Source: Costus lasius (taxonomy: Eukaryota > Streptophyta > Magnoliopsida > Zingiberales > Costaceae). Taken from it: a stretch of 64,000 nt of DNA. The stretch's first letter is position 1; each line of letters starts with the position of its first letter. Positions 44,879-58,000 of this stretch are shown here, one piece after another. Where the stretch lies: the NCBI GenBank assembly GCA_027563935.2, contig CM050453.2, positions 10,310,001 through 10,374,000 of the forward strand, read 5' to 3'. The position numbers and the translations under genes are program-made. Below the pieces are notes generated by a model. The model saw nothing but the letters and a program-made list of their open reading frames with translations, did not search any database and was not told where the DNA came from.

Positions 44879-46030
44879 AACTATTAATGCCTAACCATAT
44901 AAAAAGACCTTTATTTTTTTAGATTTTATGAAAATATATATTTATACAATTATTTTTTCAATTAATTGATGAAAATTTTGGGTAAAATTATAATTTTATT
45001 TATATTTTGTTTGTTATGAATTTTTGTTCCTTTGATATTTAACTTAATCCATCGAATTTGACTGTCTAATCAGTTCAATTCGAACTAAATAAATTGAATT
45101 GGTTCAACTGGAATTTTAATATTTTTTAAAAAATTATAATCAAATTGATTTTGAAAAAATCTAGATCAAAAGTTTTTATTTTGCTTGGCTTTCTAGGTTA
45201 AAATGACTTTTTTTTTTTAATTTTTGAACCATTATAGTATGAATATTTATATAAAATTAATAAATGATTACAAAAATTTTAATTTATTCGGTTCGACTCG
45301 AATTTTTAGTGTTGAACTAGAAAACTGATTTTTTTATAGGTATTTTTGAATGAACCAAATAGAAAATTTTAGTTTAATTAGATTCAACCTAAAAATTGGG
45401 CACCCTTATCTCAAATATCTATTTGAGTATCCAAACTCTATAAATGGGTCAAATTAACTCATGTTTAATTATCCTCCTTACCTAAACTCACTAAACTACC
45501 TCTTCTTTAAGGAACTAATCCCTACTTAAGCTAAATAAACTAGCCATGTACTAAGGAACTAGGCCTGGCACAATTTTAGAGATTTTTTTAGCATAACAAT
45601 GTTTATAGGTTTAGAATAATGAGACAATATGCTAAGCATGAATAATCTAAAAAATTATTTTAATTATTATTCTTTATAAAATAAATATATTTAAAACTAA
45701 TTTCTTTTATATTTCTATATTTTGTTTATTTTATATTGTAGATATTTTTTTATAAAGTTTTGGTAGGCTACCTAAAGGCATACAAACAGTTGTATTTTCT
45801 AAGCACCCACGAGCACTCAATTTTTTTTAAGTGGGGTTGTTTGGATTTTTTTTTTTCATGCATTTAAAAACAGGGATGAGAGTACATCCGATCGTTGTTC
45901 TAATTTTATTCCCCGGTACGGGTGACAGTGACATCAAAGCAGAAGTACATTAAGATGCATACAATAATGCTTTAGGATGGATAAAAAGTACCTTATACCT
46001 CTTATCGAGCACTGAAAAGTTTCTCCTCGT
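44879..46030. other. AT-rich intergenic DNA, nothing recognised
   Basis: No ORF of note and no bounded repeat. Confidence 0.4.
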
Positions 46031-46850
46031 GTATAAACTAGAAAATTTTCAAGACATGATGTGTGTTTACAAGGTTATATTTTCTTGAAGGGAATTCAAG
46101 GCGAAAAGAGCAAAAATTATTGATTTTCATTGTTTTCTTGGAAAAAAGAAAATAAGAGGGAGGAAAATATTTATATTTTTCATTGAAAATGTTTTCGTCG
46201 GACAGAAAACAAAACTCACGCGTCGAAGCAGGCTTTTTTCTCTTCTTCCTTGCCCCGCCCCTCCTCCCCTCTCCCTATTCATCGGCGTCATCCTCCTCCT
46301 TCCCCTCTTCCCTGGTGCCACTCTCTTCCTTCCCTCTCCCTCCTCCCCAGACATCTGCCTATGTCGCTCATGCATGTTGTGCAGCGTTTGCGTCGGAGTA
46401 GGCAGATGCTTCCGTGTTAGAGCAGGCGAACGTCTGCCGCATCTCGCGTCTCCCGCACGCATAGCTAGAGCGCTTTTGCGTCGAAGCAGGCGGACGCCTA
46501 CTGCATCTGCCTACATCGCTTGCGCGCGTGGCTGGAGCGCTTCCGCATTAGAGCAGGCATCGGGGGGAGGGAGAAGGAGGCAGACGTGCTCCCTTCGATG
46601 CAGAAGCGCTCCAGCCTACTCCCATTCATCAAGGAAGAGTGATTCCATCGTTCTTTCTCTGGCTTCTTCCTTTCTTCCTTATTTTTTCTTTTGTTCAAAA
46701 AAACAAGGCCTAAGGCTAGTAGTTGAATGCAAGCAAAACACATATATTAAAGCAGTTTTTCCTCGTGCATGAACCAGAGAAAATTTTCTAGACAAAATGT
46801 GTCTACAAGGCTAGTAGTTGAATGCAAGCAAAACACATATCTTACACCAG
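46031..46850. repeat. GC-rich block with flanking partial direct repeats
   Basis: The centre (46200-46670) is GC-rich with recurring GAGCAGGC and GGAGCGCTT motifs. The edges carry related segments (AGAAAATTTTC...GACA..ATGTGT.TACAAGG at about 46039 and 46783), and AGGCTAGTAGTTGAATGCAAGCAAAACACATAT is present at both 46711 and 46811. It is probably a degenerate transposon. ORFs on both strands (up to 132 codons) show no domain. Confidence 0.4.
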
Positions 46851-47681
46851 TGTGAGTATATCTAACGACTAACAGATGGGCTTGTATGATATTTCTAGAT
46901 AAGTACCTTGTCTAAGAAAAAATTTCCGTAAACCATATGGGCCTATGCCTGCGCCGGTGCCGGTGCCGATTGAGACATGCGCAGATCAAACAACATAATT
47001 TGCGCTGCTACTCCAAGCACGCGAGCGGTGTCAAATTCAAGCCCGCGCAAAATGCCCAAGACGCGCCAATAGCGAGCCATCCCTACGGACCACGTGCCCC
47101 CGCCACCTTCTTCTCTTATACCCCCAAACCAGCTGTCGGCCGGCCACGTCTGGTTCCGTCGTTCGTGACACTCCCTGCTAGCGAGCGCGACCGCGACCGC
47201 CGGCAAGTGGCTAGCTCGTGAACACCGTCAAAATCCCGACCCACTCCTACCTGCGTCGTACACGGCGCTGGCACTGCCACGTAAATGAAGCTCAATTAAC
47301 CCTATTCGGGCCCATTTGTGGACAAGATTAGTCGTCCTTATCTTACTGTACTTTTTTTTCTTACACAGTAATTTGCAGCAACGTTTACAGATTGTGAAAT
47401 TGTGATAAGTGATCCAGAAGTTTTCGTAAATTACAGGCCCGGGGTAGAATGATGTCATATATGCGGGGACAACCGAGAAGGTTCTTAAAATTTTGCGGGC
47501 CCATTGGACCAGAAAGAAGCCCGCACAAGAGTACACCGGTAACCCCCCAAAATCATTCCCCACAATTCCATCCAATTGCACGTACTAGCCCACACATTTT
47601 GTTTTCTTTTTGTTCTGCTTTTCCCTCGAGCATATCAGGTCGATGCAACCGCCGCCTATTATGCTAGTGTAGCTTCTAGAG
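46851..47681. other. Intergenic, moderately GC-rich, no gene recognised
   Basis: Overlapping sense and antisense ORFs of 87-117 codons are present without motifs. No gene is supported. Confidence 0.35.
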
Positions 47682-47688
47682 CCTTAAG

Positions 47689-47858
47689 CTATGATCTATT
47701 GGATGACATTCATCATGAAAAGGATAAAAAATATAATGAATCTAGATGGTTTTTCATCTAGGTTCATTATATTTTTCATCTTTTCCACGATGAAAAACCA
47801 TCTAGATTCATTATATTTTTTATCCTTTTCACGATGAATTTCATCCTACAGAACATAG
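47689..47858. mobile_element. Near-perfect foldback MITE (170 bp)
   Basis: Arms of about 70 bases are inverted copies with only a handful of mismatches (CTATGATCTATTGGATGA / TCATCCTACAGAACATAG), separated by a ~30-bp spacer. The flanks CCTTAAG (47682-47688) and CCTTGAG (47859-47865) match at 6 of 7 positions. The central spacer also repeats part of the arm (GGTTCATTATATTTTTCATC). A transcript would form a long hairpin. Confidence 0.8.
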
Positions 47859-47865
47859 CCTTGAG

Positions 47866-50060
47866 GTTGTTAACATATACCGATTCAGTGCATACAGAGA
47901 TAATGTGTAATTGTTACATCGACCATTGTATTAATGGTATGTGTGCACCATATATTAAACCTAAATATGGAGTCCTCTATAAGCATCTGATAATCGAATT
48001 CACATAATTCTAAGGGTCATGCTTAGAATTATACCATACTGATTCAACAAATACCCACTAGTACTTTATCTAATCAAAATTGAGTTATTCATCTCAAATT
48101 ATTCTATGAAATATAAATTTATTAATTAAAATAATATTATATTTATATAATAATTATTTTAATATTAAACAAGGAGGTAAATTTTTTTACTTTTATTTTT
48201 AATTAAGTATCAAATATTAGATATAAGGTATTTAATATTAGATATTGATGTCGATAAACTTGAATATGATATGTGCTAAATTCATATCGGACGCATAAAA
48301 TTTAAACTTATTCAATCTTCATAATCAAATAACTAAATCTGATAGGGCTGGATCAAGTCAAATAATCTAAATGGCTCGAATTTGATTGACATCCCTTTAT
48401 AAAAGCACTTAATATTTTTGTTTAAGAAAAAATTTTCAAAGAAAAAAAGCCAAATGCCTCTATGTTTAAATTATTTGATATCGCATGTAGAAATTATAAT
48501 TAGAAAAACATGAATATATCATTTGACCTGGATATAAATGGAAGAAAAAAAAAAGAATAATCCTATTCTATGTTTTCTTTCCCTTACGAGCTTATCCAAA
48601 AAAACCCTCCTATGTTATCCTCCTACGTGGATTTGTATTCTATTAAGGCTGTGTTTACTGGAGAAGAAAGAAATAAAAGAAGAAAAAAAATGAGTCATGT
48701 GTTTAAGGTGACTTTTCAACTTTTAAAAGGGCTGTTTTTAAACCCATAACTAGGATCATTGCTGTACACTATGACGTTATCTGGCCAAATGATCTTGTTG
48801 CTCCTAAATGAATGGACTCAAATATATGATGAAGAGGCGTACGTGCAAGTGATGCAAAGGCAGACAACGACTAACAAGGTGGAGGAGGGCAACTGACGAA
48901 GGGGAGGAGGATGTCTGACAAAGGAAACAACGTCCTCCGATAGCAGCGACATTGAAATTTTTTTTCCATACAGCTCAAATCGGGCGGATCATACGGATCA
49001 TAAAACGAAGGAAATCATGTTCGATTTTCCTTTTAAATTTTTTCATCCGTCTAGGTAAATCATGAAAAATTTATTTACGAGGTGAGCCGCCCCAAACGGA
49101 GCCACGTTCTCCGGCTTCCTTCCATCCTTTGGAAGAACAAGTACAAGTCCGCAGAAGTCGCACTTTAGACAGAACAGTTAGACACACAGCTTGCTAGTTG
49201 CTGCCCAGATCCTTTTTCACTCGAACAGTTTGGGCTAGAAAATTAATATTTCTACTTACCATTATTCTCCTGCTACTTCTTTCCACCTGCTATTGACAAC
49301 GAACTCATTCCCTTTTTTTCCCCGGAAGATGCCATGCGCTGCTACAATTCAAAGGCAAGGTCGACGTAAGAAAATTACTCTTTTAGAAGGAAAAAAAAGT
49401 ACAGGGCGCCATGCACTGCCCATACTTGTTCTCATAATTTTATGTTTTTAGAATGATCAAAAATTAAAATTAGTAAAATAGAAAATAAAATATAATAAAA
49501 AAAAATATAATCCAAAAACGCATTTAAGTTTGTTCAGTAAAAGTCTGGTTTTTTTTTATAAGTTAAATTCAGATTAATCGTCTACGATCAGTGTTCTTCT
49601 CCTATTAAACACAACCATAGATAAAATTAATCGGTCAAAGAGAGAGTTGGACACCTTTTTATATGTGAGATCTAACAATTGAGTTTTATTTTTAAAACAG
49701 TCAAAATTGTCACGAGTTAATATGTTACAGTAATTTTTCACAAATAATATTATGTTAATTTAACTATAATTTATTGTATACTTCCCTAGCTAAGGAGTTT
49801 TAACCCCCCGTAATTACCCTCTCCTCAAAGCAAACAGTCTGCTTCCAGGACATCAGTTGTTGCTTTCCCTTGTAATCTTCTCTTCCTCAGTTTGCCCTCT
49901 TTTCCCACTTTATTAAGGTTGTGTTTAGCAGGAGAGAAAAACAAAAGGTGAGAGGAAATGAAAAACTTCACTGTTTATGCTTACTTCGGAGTAAAACTGA
50001 GAAGAATAAAATAATTCTGCAAGTTTACTTTGTGTTCCCCTTCCACTCCATGGCTTCCGT
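47866..50060. other. Intergenic DNA upstream of the Lsi2-like gene
   Basis: Mostly AT-rich. Segments starting TTAAGGCTGTGTTTACTGG (48645) and TTAAGGTTGTGTTTAGCAGG (49914) look like two related MITE left ends, and CAAATCGGGCGGATCATACGG (48976) resembles sequence inside the element at 21914-22759. Boundaries cannot be fixed. Confidence 0.35.
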
Positions 50061-50129
50061 TCCACATTGCTGGTAGACACAGAATGGAGGTCCGTCGTCT
50101 TCCTCCACGCAAACGCCTGCATAGCAACA

Positions 50130-50327
50130 ACGCCACGATATCGCCTTTTGGTTCTTCTCCCTGGCGCGTCCTCGGCTTGCTTTAAATTCTTTTCCAGAGA
50201 TCGATCGAAACTTGATCTCGAGATTTCAGCTAGAAAGCTTTCCAATGTCGGCATGCCTGGAATGCACGATTCGTTTTTAGTGATTTAGAGAGAGAAAAAA
50301 AAAGAAAGAGACGGAGGGGTAGGGACG
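50130..50327 (+). promoter_or_regulatory. 5'UTR / leader of the Lsi2-like gene
   Basis: This segment is conserved with the pseudogene at 8796-8962, including CTTGATCTCGAGATTT and a GA-rich leader just before the ATG. Conservation outside coding sequence reflects duplication, not necessarily function. The transcription start is not visible. Confidence 0.45.
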
Positions 50328-51942
50328 ATGGCCATAGGAGCGGCCGTGAAGGTCGTGCTGGGATCGATCGCCTTCGCCTTCTTCTGGGTCCTGGCGGTCT
50401 TCCCGGCGGTGCCGTTCCTCCCCATCGGGCGCACCGCCGGCTCGCTCCTCGGCGCGTTGCTGATGGTGCTGTTCGGCGTGATCTCGCCGGAGGAGGCCTA
50501 CGCCGCCGTGGATCTCCCCATCCTCGGCCTACTCTTCGGCACGATGGTCGTCAGCGTCTTCCTGGAGAGGGCCGACATGTTCAAGCACCTCGGCGCGGTG
50601 CTCTCCTGGCGTAGCCGCGGCGGCCGCGATCTGCTCCTCCGCGTCTGCCTCGTCTCCGCAGTCTCCAGCGCTCTCTTCACCAACGATACCTGCTGTGTCG
50701 TGCTGACCGAGTTCGTCCTCAAGCTCGCCCGCCAGCACAGCCTCCCGCCGCAGCCCTTCCTCCTCGCGCTCGCCTCCGGCGCCAACATCGGTTCCGCCGC
50801 AACGCCGATCGGGAACCCTCAGAACCTTGTCATCGCCGTGCAGAGCGGGATCTCGTTCGAGAAGTTTCTGGCCGGGCTTTTCCCCGCGGTCCTAGTCGGC
50901 GGGGCCATCAACGCCGCTTTCCTGCTATGCTACTTCTGGAAAACGTTGTCCGTCAGGGAGGACGAAGTGGCGAACGAGGACGACGTCGCGCGCCACCGGT
51001 TCTCCCCGGCGACGATGTCTCACACTCCGAGTACCTCTAATCCATCTCTCACCGCGCGAGCCGCGCAAATTAACAGGGTTACCATCACCGACATCGACCC
51101 CGACGGGCACGACAATGCAGCGACCGACGCCGGCGGAACAGATCCCAAAGACAGATCGGCGGAGCAATGGAACAACAAGACGTGGAAGATATGTGTCTAC
51201 CTTGTAACCATCGGCATGCTCGTCTCGCTTCTAATGGGGCTTAACATGTCATGGACCGCCATTGCTGCTGCGCTCGCTCTCGTCGTGCTCGATTTCAAGG
51301 ACGCTTGTCCTTGCCTAGAGAAGGTGACGATGCCTTCACCTGATAAGCCATATCTTTCTCTCTCTTGTAACATTCTTTCTGTAACTCTGAACTGTACAGG
51401 TGTCCTACTCTCTATTAATCTTCTTCTGTGGCATGTTCATAACCGTCGATGGGTTCAACAAGACGGGAATCCCTAGCGCCCTATGGGAGTTCGTGGAGCC
51501 GTACTCACGCATCGACCGAGCGGGCGGCGTCGCGCTGCTCTCGCTGGTGATTCTGGTGCTCTCCAATGTCGCCTCCAACGTTCCCACAGGTGAACTAGGG
51601 TTCCGGCGATCCATTCTCACATTTCTTTCTCTTCCGCTCTAGATCATCATGAAACATCTACTTGTCGCCGCAGTGCTGCTGCTGGGCGGGCGGGTCGCGG
51701 CCTCGGCCGCCGTCATATCTCCGGAGGAGGAGATGCGTGCGTGGCTGATACTGGCGTGGGTCAGCACGGTGGCCGGAAACCTCTCCCTCCTGGGCTCCGC
51801 CGCCAACCTCATCGTCTGCGAGCAGGCTCGCCGGGTCTCTTCCGGCGGTTACAACCTCTCCTTCTTCAGCCACCTCCGCTTCGGCCTCCCCTCCACCATC
51901 GTCATCAGCGCCGCCGGATTGCTCTTGATTAGGGGTTACTGA
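50328..51942 (+). CDS. Lsi2-like metalloid (silicon/arsenite-type) efflux transporter
   Basis: Three exons: 50328-51323, 51400-51589 and 51674-51942, with introns of 76 and 84 bp and GT-AG borders (GAGAAG|GTGACG...TACAG|GTGTCC; CCCACAG|GTGAAC...GCCGCAG|TGCTGC). Product 484 residues; rice Lsi2 is about 472. The N-terminus ([21 protein letters not shown]) is near-diagnostic for plant Lsi2 proteins. Conserved ArsB/NhaD-type signatures include [78 protein letters not shown] and [22 protein letters not shown]. Several hydrophobic spans surround a polar loop at about residues 208-285, as in the family. Known members are plasma-membrane proton-coupled exporters moving silicic acid, and arsenite incidentally, toward the xylem. 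The substrate here is inferred. High GC contrasts with surrounding AT-rich DNA. A decayed paralogue lies at 8404-13605. Confidence 0.93.
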
Positions 51943-53240
51943 TCTGGCTTTGCAAATTAAGGGAAGCCGCGTAGAGTAGACTGATCGACATCTCTCTTGC
52001 GCCACCAGATGTTATTTGAATTTACAACGATCATTGTTAATTAGGGAAGTGAATAATGACATCCATTGAATTTACAAATTAATGTTCTTGGTGCACCGGA
52101 ATAATCAGAAGAATGTTGTTCTTGAAAGAAATTCTACTTCCATTGTACTGCTCATTAATTCCTGAGATTGAATTTGAACAATCATTATCCCTCTAGTGAT
52201 CTCTGCAATGTTTCTTGTAAATTGCAAGTAAGAAAGTGATTAGCGAGAGACCAGGGATGATTCATTAAGATGTCATTTCAACTTGTTTATCTCTTGTTTT
52301 GTTCTTGGATGTCATATTCATGAGCCTTCCATGTTCATTATAATAATATAATACTCATCATCCATGCCATGCCATGTGACTATGTGTGGCTACACGAGGT
52401 CTGACATATGTTGAAAGCATAATATAATATGGTCTTAATTAGAATTTATTTACTTGCTTAACTTACCTAGTAAAAATCATAATTATTGTCAAAAAGATTC
52501 TAAATTCAAATCATGACACATAGAGGCCCTAGCGATTCATTTGCTTAAAAATAGTGATTGAGGCTAATAATATCTTAAATTATATACTATCTCACTTACT
52601 TTTGTAGTGGATCAGAATGTTATTATTGACTTTATAGTTATTGGATTAAATATCATTTTTAATTGCCAATTGATTGGAGCTTGTGAGGATAGTTGTGATT
52701 GGTTCATTTTTGTTGAATTTGGTTCACCTCCAATGTTGGTTAAATTGGAAATTGAGGAACAAAAGAGGAGTCAACTTGTGATGTTCGCTTGCTAATGCTT
52801 TTAACTTTGCCTATCGTGTATCCTTTCTCCTCCTCTCAATCTCTTAAACCTTTTGTTCATGCTGATATTGACTTCTCATGTTTCTTCTCTAATTTTTAAA
52901 TAAAAGCCATTATAAAAGAGACAACATGAGCGCTCTTAAATCAATTCTCCAACAGTAAAATAATGTGTCAGATTGGATTGACTCAAATTTGAACAATCAG
53001 AGTTCTTTTTCTTTTAAGCCTGTTTTCATATATTTTTTTTAATCTTCTAATAAAAAGTTATTTCCGACACATTCGTAGTGCTCACTTCAGACTATATTGT
53101 GTGAAAGATGGATCATTATAGGACCTAATATGGTACGTTTTTTTTTTAAACTTATGATTAACGATTGAAGATTAGATCTCATCAATTTTACCGATTGGCA
53201 GTCAGATTGATATGTACTAGTCCATATCGGATAATAACCA
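51943..53240. other. 3'UTR and intergenic DNA
   Basis: The first ~120 bases match the pseudogene's 3' flank (ATCATTGTTAATTAGGGAAG). The rest is AT-rich; no gene is recognised. Confidence 0.4.
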
Positions 53241-53284
53241 ATTCATATTAGTGGAAGTGAATTGGGCGAAACAGCTCAATGGGT

Positions 53285-53480
53285 GGAACAGCAGAAAAGA
53301 AGAGGATGAAGAAGAAGAAGAAAAGAAAGAATAAGAGAGGTTGGCCCCGTGTTCGCCTCGTCCCCCACCTCCGTCCTTGTTTGCTTACATCATTCTTCTT
53401 CTCATTTTTCTTCTTTTTTTTTTCCTTTCTCTTCTTCCTTTTTTTTCCTTTTCCTTCCTTTTCTACTTCCTCTTCCATTC
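53285..53480. repeat. Purine/pyrimidine low-complexity inverted tracts
   Basis: A GAAGAAGAAAAGAAAG tract and a CTTCTTTTTTTTTCC tract about 90 bp apart form an inverted, strand-asymmetric pair. ORFs of Lys/Glu or Phe/Ser runs over it are artefacts. Confidence 0.7.
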
Positions 53481-54449
53481 ATCTCAGTAGTTCTACCTTG
53501 GTCTAATCCGAACCGCTAGAATCGATGTGAACAAAAAAAATGGCTAATTTTCAGTATAGGCTGATTTATTTAAATTTTTCTTATGGTTATATAATTATTT
53601 AATAGTAATAATGTAATACTCGAGTTTAATCTCATATTAAATATAAAAGAAACAACAGTAGATTTATTAGTATGGTTTAAGCATTTTAATAAATTGCGCT
53701 ATCATTTTAAATCACTAAATTTATAACTAAGTTTACTTATAACAAATAATATGTTGTAAATCTTTTTTTAAAATGATGATAATACTATTTTTAACTTAAA
53801 TTAAAGCTCTCAATATATGATTAAGTACGCTCTAATGAAAAAAGAAATTGTACTATTTTAAAATTTCGCTGCACTATCGTTTTGGGCGGGCCACAATCGT
53901 GGGCTACTTTTTCTTTTAATAATACCAACATTTTGAGAACCCGAAACCTTCGCTGTCTCACGAGTCACGAGCGGAAAGGAGGAGAAAAACTACAAGGGAT
54001 TACTGGGTTGGAGACGGCTGGCTACCAACTCGCGGTGCGCGCATTGGTTGGATAAAGGAAGCGGCCCCCACAAAACAATCTTAGCTGAAATGTCTACCTC
54101 GTCGGTGGATGAGACTCAACGTCTCCCCCTCCCCTCCCTTCCTTTATTCACAATCAATGCAGTGGAGACAAACAATTGATGGCGTTCGCACCTTACTATG
54201 CGGACCTCATTTATTCACATCTTTTATGCGGACTCACTTAAGTATCCTATGCTAATCATTGAACCAACCTGTAGATGTGATTTAACGGTTTTTTCTATAC
54301 TTTGATCAATTTTATAATTTAGAATTGAGCGAGCTAAGGATTAATAAACCGAACAAATTATATATTAAATATTTATTAAACTAATTTTAAGTAAATAGAC
54401 GGCCAATCACCCATTGTTGGCGGGATGCTCACTAGCCACGTGACAGTCG

Positions 54450-54450
<1 letters not shown>
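53481..54450. other. AT-rich intergenic DNA, nothing recognised
   Basis: No gene, and no bounded repeat. Confidence 0.4.

Positions 54451-54454
<4 letters not shown>

Positions 54455-54507
<53 letters not shown>
54455..54507. repeat. (TA)n microsatellite
   Basis: About 52 bp of pure AT dinucleotide. Confidence 0.9.
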
Positions 54508-54509
<2 letters not shown>

Positions 54510-55080
54510 ACATCTAAAATATTAATTGACTTAATAATTAGATATGATTTAAGAAGAATTAATTTATTTATGACACCATTAATTAAATTAATTTATTTAG
54601 GACTTACATAATTAATTAAATAGTCTAAATTAGTCAATATTAGATTGAAATTATAGTACTGATACGGTGAACTTCGTTGAATAAACGATCCTCACCCAGC
54701 ATTTTATGCGGCCGCCCCGAGAGAGTTGGAGAGACCCGAGTCACTGTAGTGTTTTTGACGGGGACACCGGACACGTGAAACGGAACGGAGTCTCTGAAGG
54801 GCTACGTGGTGACGGAGCGGGTGGTTGCGCTCCTTCCGGACGAAAACGAGAATTGAAACTGGCGCACTACGCACTCCACTTGGCAGTCCTTGCTGTCGGC
54901 CGCCCGTGGCCTGCCGCAGCAGTCCATCGCTTCTCTCTCTCTTTCCTCTCTTCGCTTGCTTTCCTCTCGTCCTGCCTTGGCTCTCGGCGCTCGCCATCGC
55001 TAGCCCTCGCCAAGGCCTTGCGCACAGATCTGTTGAGGTCGGAAGCATAGAGATCTAGAGCGTGCTTCTCTGCTAGTTGG

Positions 55081-58000
55081 ATGGGTTCGTCGGCGGGGCC
55101 GGCGCATGGCTGCGATTACTCCTTCAAGATACTGTTGATTGGGGATTCCGGGGTAGGCAAGAGCAGCCTCCTTGTCTCCTTCATCTCCAATAACCCTGTG
55201 GACGATCTTTCCCCCACCATCGGTCGGTTCTCCCGCCTCCCTTACCCTCATCTTCTCTATCGCTCTATGTTATTCATCTGTTGGAGCTAGTGGATCCATT
55301 CCTATTCTTGTGGATGTCTTTGTGATATCGTTCAGGAGGTCAAACTGTGGACCTTGAAATGGTCGAATTCCGTCTTGTTTTCTTCATTTCGTTTTGTTGG
55401 CTTCTGCTTTGACCGAATCTCATGTGAATTTTGGGCCGTGTTCAATGATTGAATCGCAATGTGTGTGTGTGTGTGACATGTTTGATTTACTTTGAGATTT
55501 TTATTTTTACAATTTACAGCAACTGTCCTGTTCATCAACATGATTTCTCTGACGGATGCCCGTTTGCAATACCATCGCTTTGAGGCACGGCTTGCTTCCA
55601 ACTCTAGTTTGGGAGTATGTGATACCTGGCCCCATAGGCAGGGATCACCAGGCTAAGATTTAGGTCAAATGTGCAAACGATTTAAGTAAGAGGTTGTGCA
55701 CTGCACGTGGTAAATTTGACACAGATTTTCCTCTTGAATTACTACCAACCTGCATGGTACATGGATGATCTGGCGTCATCAGGAAATGAGTGCAGTAAAA
55801 AAAAGAACGGATAATATGAAACCACTCCTTTATCACAGTGCTAGCCTTACCGGCTATATTTAGTTTTACGCACCGTTTTTTTATTTGTCTTCCCATGCTA
55901 CTTTTGTTGAGCTATGACATATTTTTACGTATTAGAGAACACAAACCATAAGAAGGAAGAAACCCAATAGCCTAGTTGTTTGTTCAATTATTGATTCTCA
56001 AATTACATTCTTTGTCTGCAAGCTCTACAAGAGACAAACATTGTCTTTTTTCTAGTTTGACAGACTAAACGTTTTCAAAGAAACTTGGAGATGGAATTGT
56101 TCCGACTTTCGGGACTTGTAGTATGATTTTGGTTTGTAACTTGTGAATTTTTACAAACTGGACTGAAATTTTGGATTTGTACTGGGCCGAGACGGCACTG
56201 GTATGAGATTGGATTTACTATAACATATGCCGGTACTCATGGTTTTTCTGTAGCACGGTGGTAGTATGCACTGTTCATATGGACCGCCAGCAAGCTGCTG
56301 GACTGGTTTTTAAAACCCATGGGTTGGCCTGCCATTAAAAAAAAACAAATGTTTCATCGATAATATATGATAGCATTGAAGAGCTAGTACATCAGTATAG
56401 GAATTATTGGATATATTAAAACTATGATAATTAGTTTTATTTCTTCTATATGCACAGTTCTTTTTAGGATTTTTAACCCTCGTTAAGTTTTATCAAGTGA
56501 TGTTGATCTGAACAATTAATTAAAATTGGAGAGTTTGGCCATGCTTGAAACAAACAAGAAGCATTTATGGATACTGTGATATGTTTATTATGGGACTGCT
56601 TTTGGTACATTCTCTGCTAAGAAATGCATATTCATGACTTGGGATGGTTGTACTTAACCACCACTTTTCATACGTATGGCTGGCAAGTTTTTGGTTTCCA
56701 TTCACGCAATTCAAAAGCAATTTGCCAGCTATATTTGCTTGATACCTGCATATGATTGTATTTCTCGTTCAGTTTATGAGGAAATACTTCTGAATTTTTA
56801 TAGGAGTGGATTTTAAGATCAAGCATCTTACTGTTGGCGAGAAAAAGTTGAAGCTTACAATTTGGGATACAGGTGAGACCATGTTCAGGAGTGAAAAATT
56901 TTCATTCTATTCTTTTCCACTTACCTTCTTGTGCAGTAACCTAATTTAAGAATTAGCTCAATTTAGAGTTATGGTTCATATTACGTATGTGATGATGTGG
57001 TTTCAGATCCTTCTCAATGATTTGAGCTTTCCACAGAAAGAACTACTCCACAAAACTAGCAATCATATGTTTCATAAACGACTAAACCATTCTTAGCTAC
57101 ATATTTGTTGTGATCATTACCTACACTTTACCTTGAGAGAGAGAGAGAGAGGGAGGGAGTTTCCTGGCTATTTCTGTTAGATTAGTCCCATGTACTTTTG
57201 ACTTACTCATCTTAAAACGTCCATGTAAGCCTATGCGTTCTCTCTTTTAAGACAGAAAAGATAACCTTTTATATACTAAGGAAAGCGTTATTATTTTGAT
57301 ACAGTTATTATGGGAATTTTAGGAATCTGCACATTGTTCACTTTCCTGCATATATTATTGATGCATGCGATAAATTGTTTTAGATTTACACTCTTAAAAC
57401 AATTTGCAAATGTTTTGCAGCTGGACAAGAGAGATTTAGAGCTCTAACTGGTTCTTATTTCAGAGGCTCTCAGGGAATTATTCTAGGTAATGTACTCATT
57501 AAAAGCCTCAGTCTTTGGATCCACCAATTTAGATATTTTTCTCTTTGCTATACCTCGACAAAGGAGGCTGCCTGTCTATGAAACATGTTGTCATCTGTGT
57601 TCTTTCTTTACCTAACTGTTTCTTGAAATGTTCATAATTTGTCTTAATGAAGTACCTTGAAGTAGCGTCAGCTGTTTTTTCATAATATTAGTGACGCAAG
57701 ATTGGTATCAAGGTGTTGATATACGGTTGTAATGTCAAATGTAAATCAGCAATTTAATGGTTTAATGGTTCATTGGGCCCACGTAATTCCTAGAGTATAC
57801 TTTAGTGTACTGATGCAACCCTGCACATTGGTTAGGTGTAGGGATCAATTTTGCATGGTATGAAATACTACGCAAACAATAGTAACTTCAGATATTGCTC
57901 TTTAGTCAATAGACTATCTTAACTTAGTTGTTAGTTATTGCACCATATATCTTACGATTGCTACAGCCTTGCATTAGTACATGGTTTGCTAATATATAGT

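Noticed and set aside
46127..46772. ORFs of 111 and 132 codons
   Set aside because: GC-rich repeat block with no domain; open on both strands.
50498..51167. Antisense ORFs within the Lsi2-like gene
   Set aside because: Shadows of the GC-rich coding exon 1.
51649..51942. A separate gene starting at ATG 51649
   Set aside because: The first bases are intron; exon 3 of the Lsi2-like gene starts at 51674 after GCCGCAG.
53248..53506. Lys/Glu-rich and Phe/Ser-rich ORFs
   Set aside because: Translations of low-complexity GAA and CTT tracts.
54704..55050. Antisense 114-codon ORF pair upstream of the Rab gene
   Set aside because: Perfectly overlapping ORFs on both strands in the GC-rich 5' region; likely promoter/5'UTR.
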